This document shows, one piece after another, positions 56,226 through 64,000 of a stretch of 64,000 bases of DNA. The DNA is from Chelonoidis abingdonii (Eukaryota; Chordata; Testudines; Testudinidae), in assembly GCF_003597395.2 (NCBI RefSeq), contig NC_133776.1, positions 34,568,344 to 34,632,343 of the forward strand, in the 5' to 3' direction. Position numbers and translations under genes: made by a program. Positions within the stretch are counted from its first letter, which is position 1, and every line of letters starts with the position of its first letter. Below the pieces are notes generated by a model, which ran no database searches, was not told where the DNA came from, and was given only the letters and a program-made list of their open reading frames with translations.

Positions 56226-58766
56226 TGTCATGGCTTTATAAAGTACAGGGCAGTGGAGAATCGGGCTCCAGATCTTTTATTTTCTCTGTTATAATCAATC
56301 GCTAGTTTTCATACTGGACCAGGCTTTGAACAAATCTTTGGAAGAGGGTCTGAATGGTAATTCCTATCTGAAAGGAGATGTTAAGGCTTCTATGCTATCT
56401 TCTGCTTCTGACTATTACGTATAGTTAGGGGTTTTATTTGAAAAATAAAAATGTTGCAATAGTTTGACTTTGCTCTGTAAATAATGCAATGTCATTTAGA
56501 GTTAGTTTTAACTGTTCCAAGTGGTACTGTATTGTGAAATGCTTTTTTTAAATGTTAGGGCTATTTCGGGAAGTATTTATGCATGATTATGCTCTGTACA
56601 CTTAGCTGGCAAATCACTCTCTCTTTTGATTTCTGATGATTTTTATCAGCTAAAGGCAAATGAGGTAAAGTCAAATGTTAGGGTAAAATCTGAAGCTTGG
56701 CCAGATCTGGCTAACATTCTAACCAATTAGTCTGACACTTTTGATTTTTTGGAGTTTCATGAAGTTTTACTTGGTGTACCTTGTCTGTATTTTTCATAGG
56801 TATATTAAAATTATATGGTCTACTGAGGCTACTAAGACTGATAAAATCCCAGCTAGCTTTGGGTGTAGCTTTTGCATATGTAGAGATTGAGCATTGTTAT
56901 TTATTTTCAAAATTGAAAGTGTTCTAGTTGTTTCAAAGTCCATCAAAGCCCGTGGCTTTATAGCAGAAGTTCACAGGTCATCATGGAGAGTAAAAATGGG
57001 TTAGGTTGGGAGCAGGGGTTAGGATTAAACATGGCTGTGGGGTCTACATTTATATGGATTAAGTGGCCTTCAATATCATGTAGACATGCATCCATTGCTA
57101 TTCCAGCCCATATGCTGGAGGAAGTGACCAGAAGATGTGGGTTGATTGACAGAGTCATGTCCTCGTACCAGGTTTGGAGATGAATTTCACCACTCTCTTC
57201 CCACTGCTCTTGTTCCATATAGAACAGGATTGCTCAAATTTGATTTGTGTGAAGTGGATTTCACATTCCAAATATTAAAATAACTAAACAAATCTAGGTT
57301 CCAGGGATGCGACTCTTGCAGATGGACCCTCAGGACTTTTCCTGGCACTGCTGTATAGTGAAACTGCAGTGTTTTTATTCCTTTTCAGAGTGGTTTTTTT
57401 AACTGAAGTAGAATGAAGGTCCAGATTGTTCCAAGGAATTACAATATGCAAAATATAATTACAGTTACAGTGAACCATTTCTAACAGGACCAAATCCCGA
57501 GACCTCCTCTATCTCTGTGGAGGGCCATAGTGTATTAGAACTGGTATGGTTCTGTTGTGGAGAGGAAGGAAAAGATTTGGGGACCTGGACATGGGAGGTG
57601 TAGAGGTAGTGTTGTTGTATCTGCATAGCTGTAGATACATTAGCCATACTACCTTGTGGATGGGGAAAGCACCACTACAACCTATATACCGTGTGCAACA
57701 TTACCAGTCTGGTTGCATGCTAGTATTTGGTGCATAGTGATGTTGTTCTGTGGGGAGAACGCACCTTGAAATATCTGATAATTTATGCAGTGCAATCACT
57801 GCGTAAGCAAAAAGAAGTCAATATATGCTCAATAATACCTCAAAAATGGCTTTTCACATTTAGCACCTATTTCACCTGAGGGAATATTCGACCAGGAACC
57901 TGGTGGAGTGATCTGCTTTTTTCTGAAAGAGCTGTTGAGTGTTTTTTCTTCCAAGTGGACAGCAACTGAAAAGTAGTTAAGAGGGATTTTGATTTAGTGT
58001 CTCATTCAAAGGAGAATACTTTTGCACAGTGTGCATTCCTAATTATACTATATAGCATTATCAGCATTGGCTGTAAGCCTGAATCCTGGTATGGGCCCAA
58101 AGGCGAGATTGCTACCTACTTAGCCATACTGATGTAGCATGTGTGTGCCAACATTAGAGAGAAAATAATGTCCTATATTGGCAGATTCCTTGGCCTGTCA
58201 CTTAGTAGGGAACCTCTTTCTGTCATTTGGAAGAGTAGTAAAATGCAGCTTATAGCAACCAAATGAGAACACTGCTGTGTTTCTGGCTCTCTTGGGTAAT
58301 TCTGTCCTATTTGCTTTGACATAGTGTCCAGTCCTACATGGTACTGAGTGCTCTCCATGCCAATTGAACCTAGTGCTTAAATTTGACTCATTCTGTGCGT
58401 TTTTGAAGAATCTCAAATGTTTTACAGAGTTGGAAAATTGAAGAATGCATGATAGATGGGGCTCTGTGAAACTTCAGTATACTCTTCCTTATGTTGTTTC
58501 AAACTTTCAGGGAAACACATGTCCCTGTATCTGCCTCTCAGATTTTATATAATCCTAACAGAGCTTGTGCTACACTCCATGTTATATGGCATACAACCTC
58601 ACACCCCACATGATAGGACTATTATTTAAGTTGCAATGTCAAACACTCAAAAGCTAGGAAATACCAGATTTATGGTTGCCCACACAATCCTAATTCTACC
58701 TTGTGTGTCCCTCCTATACATAGAATAAGGCAGGGGTCCTGTGTGTGTGTGTGTGAGTAGTATTTG
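56226..58766. other. AT-rich spacer, nothing recognised
   Basis: No coding exon, repeat end or RNA gene recognised. A short (GT)n run lies at 58740-58753. Confidence 0.4.
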
Positions 58767-58903
58767 ATTATGTAACTAAAGACTGTACAATAATGTATAA
58801 ATACAAAGGATATGCATTAAGGTTGCATGGGCAATCATGCATTTGGTATTTCCTAACTTTGGAGTTTGACTTCATAACCTAAATAATAATCTTTTAACAC
58901 AGG
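58767..58903 (+). repeat. Unnamed dispersed repeat, copy 2
   Basis: Homologous to 31030-31165 (TGATTATGTAACTAAAGACTG, ATAATGTATA, AAGGTTGCATGGGCAATCAT, TATTTCCTAACTTT, TTTTAACAC). Same orientation, somewhat shorter and more diverged. Confidence 0.6.
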
Positions 58904-61690
58904 AAAAAAACTAATTTTCTAGTTTTCTTAAAGAAAAAAAGGTAAAAAACGCATTCTATTATGTGCAACTGCAACATCCCCCCTCATCATGGTTCAAACC
59001 CTGAACCATCAGCACTGTATCACAGAATATGACCTATTGAATTCAGGATTAAGTACCTTAGCTGGCAGCAGGAAAAGGTTGATATCCCAGAAGGCGGGTG
59101 CTGGGGCCCAAAATGTACTGCTGGGTCTTCTCGCTCTGCTCCCCACTTGTCTACAGTTACTTTGTCAGCTGCCAGGCATTCCTATTACCGTTGCTGCTTC
59201 TGCTGTTGCTGCTTTTGTGTCGGCATGAGCTCAGCCTTAGAATGTTTGTGTTTAGTTATTATTTCGATGTGCTGATAAAATTTTCCTGAAGAGCATGTGA
59301 CAGAAGGGAAATGGCAATTTTTGACAGTTTGTCTCAGTAAAAGCTGAACGGAATTTCATGGGACAAAGCAAAGGCACTTCCCTGCCTCAGTATTACCCCT
59401 GCTAAATATTAAAGGTCTGCTTCAAATAATGGATGTGTGAGACCTTCTCAAAGAAAACATCACAAGAATCCTTTATAATGTAAACTATTAGGCAACCTAA
59501 ATGCAGGGTTGATACCAGCTTCCCCTATAGTATTGGTGCTACATGAGATGTTAATATCTGAAGACCTGATGTTCCCTTACATGGAATAGTCCTGTATGTC
59601 CGGAAAACTAAGTTCCATTCATGGAATTTCCTCACAAATGTTATGTTGATGGAGAGGATTTGTTCATTTTCCTATGGAAGTGGCAGAGGATTCACACCCA
59701 TTGCTTCCCAAACTTGAGAATCAAAGGAGAGTTTACAGAAGCAAGGGATGTCTGCATTGCTGCAAGTTCACCTCACTTTATGTAAATGTGGCTTTGTTTG
59801 TTCTTCTCTGTTCCTCCTTTCACAAATAAGCCAGACGTCAAACACTGTGGGCCTCTATCTATCTAATATATAGGACTTAGGTAGACTCTCTGTAGCTTAG
59901 ATCTTAGTAAAGAACTCTTTTGTAAATGCATCCACTGAAAGCGTTTAGTTGAAGTCTGAGGAGCTGAAGCGTTTGGTACATGTAATTCTTGCTAGGTAAT
60001 CTCTACCTTGTATGGTCTCCAAAGTCTGTATGTTTTGAGTCATCTCCAGTGAGCCCAGCATGGTTTCTTTCTCTGTGTTGTAGAGGCTTATTCATGGTAT
60101 GTTTGGAACTAGATGTTGTTTGTGTGATTAATTTCGGAACTTTAATAATGATCAGTTTAAGTAAAGACACAGACATTAGCGAATGCTTCACTTTGTTCGA
60201 ATTGGCAAAAGAGCATGCACAAATAGAGGATTCATATGGCCTAAACCTCTAAAAACTCATTATGTTAATTGAAAAATGTCAGCCCTTGACATTAATAAAT
60301 GATTTAGCCAATTCAGTCTCTGGGGAGAAATGGAACTGACTTTAAAAGGCATCATTCGCTGTTAGAGGCCAATGATAAACGATAGCCCTTAGCTATCAGG
60401 AATTAATAGCTTCAGGTTTATGACATTATTTTCATATATTAAGAATATCTTAGTTTGCTTATACATAGTAGCATTTTATTCCAGAACATCTTTGCATGGA
60501 AATAGCAGGAAGGTGCTAAGAGGTTATCTTCACTAATTCTAACATTGCTCTTCTGCTTTTTATGGTCTTCAGAGAACTGTCTTAATAATACTAGGTGACT
60601 TTTTTTTTTAATCAAGGTTTTCTATTTCCATTGATCAGCAATCTGTGCTGTCTTTCACTCGCTGAAGAAAAGAAAAATAATTTAGACAATGTGTGAGAAT
60701 TAGCTGTATATCAAACCATTGCACTAAACAAGTAATTAACATTCATGAAGATCTGCTTGGAGCCCCGTTACTGACAATGTGTGGATTTTACAAATTCCTT
60801 TGGAAAACACAAATGTTTGAATGTCTAAAAATCACTTCCTGTTAAGTGACTGACTGTAAGGAAAGTTATTTCTAATATTCTCTGAGTGAAGAAAAAAGTT
60901 GATACATACTTTCAGTGTGCTATAATGATTGGTAAATTGGCAAAAGTATGCATTTCTGTGGCATGTGTTAATTTTTCTCTTTGTTTTAAGGACATGAGAG
61001 ATTTTAGGAACAGAAAAAAAGCCATCTGAGCTGACACATTTGCTTTTTATTTCTTTTTAGTTGATAGAATCCTATCTGTTTGCCTTTCAATCCTTTTTTC
61101 TCCTCCAAACTCAAGTCTAGGTCTCCTGTTCAGCACCATAGAAGTTGATGTCACTGATTTCAGTAGAAACAAAATAATGATTGAGTCTTCAGCTTATCTG
61201 TATTTGTTGCTTTAAATTACAGCCCTGGTTCATTATATCCAGCTGGTAAATAAATATTTGCCGCACATTTGCCCCTCCTCCTTTTCCCACAACAGTTAAA
61301 TATAAGAAAATCTCCAATTTTGTTCAGAACCATAAGCTTTTCTAAGCAAGTTTACAGGGTTTTTTTTAATTTTACATTTTATACATTTTATGGCCTTGCT
61401 TTATTCTTTAGTGCCTGGAGGCAGTTTGCTTAGGATTAGTGCTTTTTAAAGACCTCTAGGGATACCTGTGGTCAGCCGTCTGGTCTGGTAAATTATCAAC
61501 AATATCCTTCTATTTTCGTTTGTTTTTTCTTACAGATTTAGTGCTCATGACAGCCCTGAAGTGTGATAGTATGAGCAGAAGTTCTGACTTTCCCATGTTG
61601 CCTAGCAGTTGTACCTTAGCCCTGACCATGCTGGCTTCTGTTTTGAGACCAGCAGCAAGGATGCCAATTAGTTTCAACAGTAGCAGTGGT
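58904..61690. other. AT-rich spacer
   Basis: Nothing recognised. The short frames here are not supported by any homology I can see. Confidence 0.4.
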
Positions 61691-61855
61691 TTTAATAACG
61701 GAGACACACCTCTGTCAGGAACTGGATTGAAACCACCATGTAACACCCCACAGTCAGAACAACTGCTGGACAGTAATTTTTGGCATATGCTGGGCTTGAA
61801 CCAGCCACATCAAATAAAAAGGCTCTATAGCCTGTTGGCTGAGCCATCTACTTTC
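61691..61855 (-). mobile_element. tRNA-derived SINE candidate, minus strand
   Basis: On the minus strand a tRNA-like head has box A TGGCTCAGCCAACAGG (about 61848-61833) and a perfect box B GGTTCAAGCCC (about 61804-61794), about 44 nt apart, as in RNA polymerase III promoters. The 123-codon + frame through here (61520-61891) is a shadow of this repeat. The 3' part and TSD are not resolved. Confidence 0.5.
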
Positions 61856-61907
61856 CTCTTCATTGTCTGGTCATTTTACAATCCAAACTGAGTCTATTGC
61901 CTGTCTG

Positions 61908-62029
61908 TAGGGTGACCAGACAGCAAATGTGAAAAATTATGAGGGGCTGGGGGGTAATAGGAGCATATATGAGAACAAGGTCCAAAAATCGGGACTGTCC
62001 CTATAAAATTGGGACATCTGGTCACCCTA
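61908..62029. mobile_element. hAT-type MITE, 122 bp
   Basis: Starts TAGGGTGACCAGA and ends TCTGGTCACCCTA (perfect 13-bp TIR). Flanked by CCTGTCTG (61900-61907) and CCTGTCTC (62030-62037), an 8-bp duplication with one change. The interior has GGGACTGTCCC and ATTGGGACA. Confidence 0.9.
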
Positions 62030-62334
62030 CCTGTCTCTGCTATGTTTATACCTTTAAAAGTGCAGAGAATGATATATACCCTGCGAGGAAGATTTCCTTT
62101 ACAGAAATCTTAACTCATTACAGAAAGTTTTTTGTTTATTTCTGTTTGCCTTGTGAAATAAAAATATTTTTATTCTATTTTCTTAACTGTGTTACTACAC
62201 ATTCTTTAAAAGCACTGATAATGGCAGAGCTATTTATGTCTCATGACTTGCCTGCTAATCTTGTGTCATCACATTAGTATTTAATATTATCCTAATACAT
62301 TGTCACAAAACGAATTTGGACCTCTTCAACTGTC

Positions 62335-62480
62335 CTTCTAGGATGCAGGACAAACTGCCCTGTGTATTTCAAGATGGGTGGCAGCCCTAGTGTAATGCTA
62401 TGAGACCCTGGGGGCGGGATCAAACCTGGGACCTTTGAAACTTAGTGTATGAACCTCTAGGGCATGAGCTAAAAGCCTTC
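62335..62480 (-). mobile_element. tRNA-derived SINE fragment, minus strand
   Basis: Minus strand: TTTTAGCTCATGCCCTAGAGG (box A region, near 62473-62453), then GGTCCCAGGTTTGATCCCGC (box B GGTTTGATCCC, near 62425-62415). The body continues to a CTAGGGCTGCCACCC segment. Box B is one base off consensus, so this is an old copy. Confidence 0.52.
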
Positions 62481-62686
62481 GAGTTACAAACACCAGTTAA
62501 ATGTAAACGACTAAAAAATAAAAGGAAAGCAGCATTTTTCTTCTGCATAGTAAAGTTGTATTAAGTCAATGTTCACTTGTAACTTTTGAAAGAACAGCCA
62601 TAATGTTTTGTTCAGAGTTATGAGCATTTCAGAGTTACGAACAGCCTCCATTCCCAAGGTGTTCGTAACTCTGAGGTTCTACTGTA
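62481..62686. mobile_element. Tc1/mariner (pogo-like) MITE, decayed at its left end
   Basis: The right end reads AAGGTGTTCGTAACTCTGAGG then TTCTACTGTA, matching a family whose left end should read 'ctgtagaacctcagagttacgaacacc'. Here only a short decayed left end CGAGTTACAAACACCAG (62480-62496) remains, followed by an internal deletion. CAGCATTTTTCTTCTGCATA is a conserved internal piece. Probable TA target site at the right end (62685-62686). Confidence 0.65.
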
Positions 62687-63020
62687 GCCCTAAGCCAAGG
62701 CTGTAGTAGACTTGTCAATCTCTAGCTGGGCTAGGTGCCACTAGAGGGGGACAGCGCCACACCAAGCAAGCAGGGGTTACACTAGTATGTTTCTGGCCCC
62801 GAAGAAACTGCTCAGTTTTTATGTGGTGATTTATTCTTTGGTTTAAGTGTCAAATTTTCATCAATCTGCAGAGTTCCGTTTTTTTTGTACTAGGGTGTAT
62901 GTGGTATTACAGCTTTGACCAGCAAGGGAAAGCCTGGGTTTACAATACTGGATTTCCTAGAATTCAAACATCAGACAATGCAATAACCAATTAATTGCTC
63001 CAGGTATTCTCCAGTCTTTT
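62687..63020. other. Spacer, nothing assigned
   Basis: AT-rich with a short GC patch (TGCCACTAGAGGGGGACAGC, 62736-62755) that may be a repeat remnant. Confidence 0.4.
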
Positions 63021-63109
63021 GTTCAGTCCCCTTGCACACACAGGATTGTTTGCTATTGTACTTTTATTACTGTTTTTATCTGTTTAAATGTGCCCAGTAA
63101 TGGGCCTTC

Positions 63110-63420
63110 AACATTTAGATTATTTCACTGAGTAATTGTTCTCATTTTCAGGAAGCTTCCCCTCAGGTGCTGCCTATATTTCCCGATTCCTTAACTTCAT
63201 CCCATTACTTCTAGTTATCTCCTTTTTATTAAGCTAAATAAATCCTCTTCCTCATTTGTGTTTAAACTCTTTGTGTGTAGGCTGGTATTTAGTCTTCTCT
63301 CCTATCCCAGTTGTTGTGTATGCAAGCTATACTTTGTGCATTATTTAACTCATTAACCTTTCCTGATAAATCAGCCTCCAGCCCTCTGATTTTTATTGCT
63401 CAAATTTGAAGTTCTTCTAG
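63110..63420 (-). mobile_element. Possible old CR1 fragment, minus strand
   Basis: The + strand has AACTTCATCCCATTACTTCT, CTAAATAAATCCTCTTCC, TCTTCTCTCCTATCCCAG and AACCTTTCCTGATAAATCAG, in the order seen in the antisense 3' region of old CR1 subfamilies. Much decayed, hence tentative. Confidence 0.4.
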
Positions 63421-64000
63421 TTAGTCAATCTGGTAATCAGATACCTATAGGTGAAGTTTGAAAATGTGAGCCCTAAAGACTCAAAAACTAGAAAGCAAAT
63501 AAAAATAACTCTACAGTTATCATATTTTTTTTTTTGGAAATCTGATAAATTTGGGGGACGAGAATCATTATTTTTAACTTGTGGATTTGGCAATATTGCA
63601 CTCTCGATGTTTGTTCCAGAGTTTTCATTTTTTTCATCATTTAATAAAGCCCTCTCAGAGGAGACTCCATATTTCTGGAACCTATTTTCTCCAACAGTCT
63701 CATCACAGCTAGAGTTACACATGGCCTGAATAGGCTTTTGATTGATTTTTGTAATAGGGAATAAGCTTTTTGCTTAACAAATATCTCTTATCTTCTAAAT
63801 GATTTTTATAGATGTAAAATATATGGGTGCTTTGGTAGCCAGCACTCATATAATGCCGAAACCAGAATTCCTAAATAAACTAAATGAATTACCTCTCTTA
63901 ACCAAAAAAAACCCCAACAACCCAGAAAACAGATCTTGCTCATGTTTTTAGTCTTCATAGTTTCCTTTGTATTCTATCCCTTCTCACTGATGTTTGCAAC
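63421..64000. other. AT-rich window end
   Basis: No feature recognised. The overlapping ~100-codon frames on both strands at 63417-63729 have no recognisable domain. Confidence 0.4.

Larger units (their letters stand above)
27201..64000 (+). other. Presumed PID1 intron 1 (5' part)
   Basis: Follows from the exon call: the donor at 27201 opens an intron, and no acceptor followed by a PID1-like second exon was recognised before the window ends. PID1 introns are very long in other vertebrates. The repeats listed to the right therefore probably sit within this intron. About 2.7 kb directly after the donor (27202-29929) look unique and free of obvious transposons, and may hold regulatory sequence, though I see no specific site apart from simple repeats. 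Confidence 0.6.

Noticed and set aside
61520..61891. 123-codon + frame after a TTTCTTACAG acceptor-like site, considered as a PID1 exon
   Set aside because: The translation does not resemble PID1 or any known protein, and its second half is the antisense of a tRNA-like SINE head.
1..64000. CRISPR arrays, rRNA genes, complete tRNA genes, bacterial operons
   Set aside because: No regular spacer-repeat arrays, no rRNA landmarks, and only SINE-type tRNA-like heads. The overall composition and repeats are those of a vertebrate nuclear genome.

Overview
The window looks like a single-copy vertebrate locus filled with interspersed repeats. The repeat set points to a non-avian sauropsid, most probably a turtle: CR1 LINEs on both strands, MIR-type and L2-type remnants, Penelope-like elements with two kinds of tail, Harbinger, hAT and Tigger/pogo DNA transposons with clear target-site duplications, a solo LTR, and an RLE-type LINE. 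This assignment is from memory of repeat families and was not searched. There is no sign of bacterial, plasmid or phage DNA.

Only one host gene is supported. At 26.7-27.2 kb a CpG-rich block ends in a short coding exon (27171-27200, + strand). It encodes ten residues, MWQPATERLQ, and runs straight into a CAG|GTAAGA splice donor. This matches the N-terminus I remember for PID1 (phosphotyrosine interaction domain containing 1, NYGGF4). On that reading, everything right of 27.2 kb is the start of a very large intron 1 and everything left of 26.7 kb is upstream intergenic DNA. No second exon was found.

Left part (1-26.7 kb): an LTR-like block (2.65-3.46 kb); a CR1 with a 252-bp hAT insert and exact 8-bp TSD (7.6-8.5 kb); a hAT-like element (10.6-11.1 kb); a MIR split by a small palindrome (11.25-11.64 kb); and a 5.8-kb Harbinger relic (13.55-19.40 kb). 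The Harbinger relic holds transposase and Myb-like remnants, and within it sit an LTR-like insertion and a CR1 that itself contains a hAT MITE. A solo LTR with TG..CA ends and a 5-bp TSD (19.76-20.21 kb), two Penelope tail fragments (20.9 and 22.3-22.6 kb), and a 1.66-kb hAT with ~630-bp inverted arms (24.20-25.86 kb) follow.

Right part (27.2-64 kb): an L2-type LINE relic on the minus strand (32.5-33.95 kb), GC-rich pyrimidine-biased sequence (34-35 kb), a strikingly GC-rich 3.3-kb RLE-encoding LINE of NeSL/Utopia type with several frameshifts (37.5-40.9 kb), two Penelope-like elements with exact 11-bp and 10-bp TSDs (41.43-42.63 and 51.66-52.70 kb), hAT and Tigger MITEs, and a CR1 3' end. 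The tails of all the Penelope-like pieces carry hammerhead-ribozyme-like cores, one of them with every core base I checked intact.

The elements do not form a pathway. They are independent insertions whose nesting gives a relative age order. Boundaries with exact TSDs are firm. Boundaries given without a TSD are approximate, and repeat family names are recognition calls that a RepeatMasker or Repbase search should confirm.
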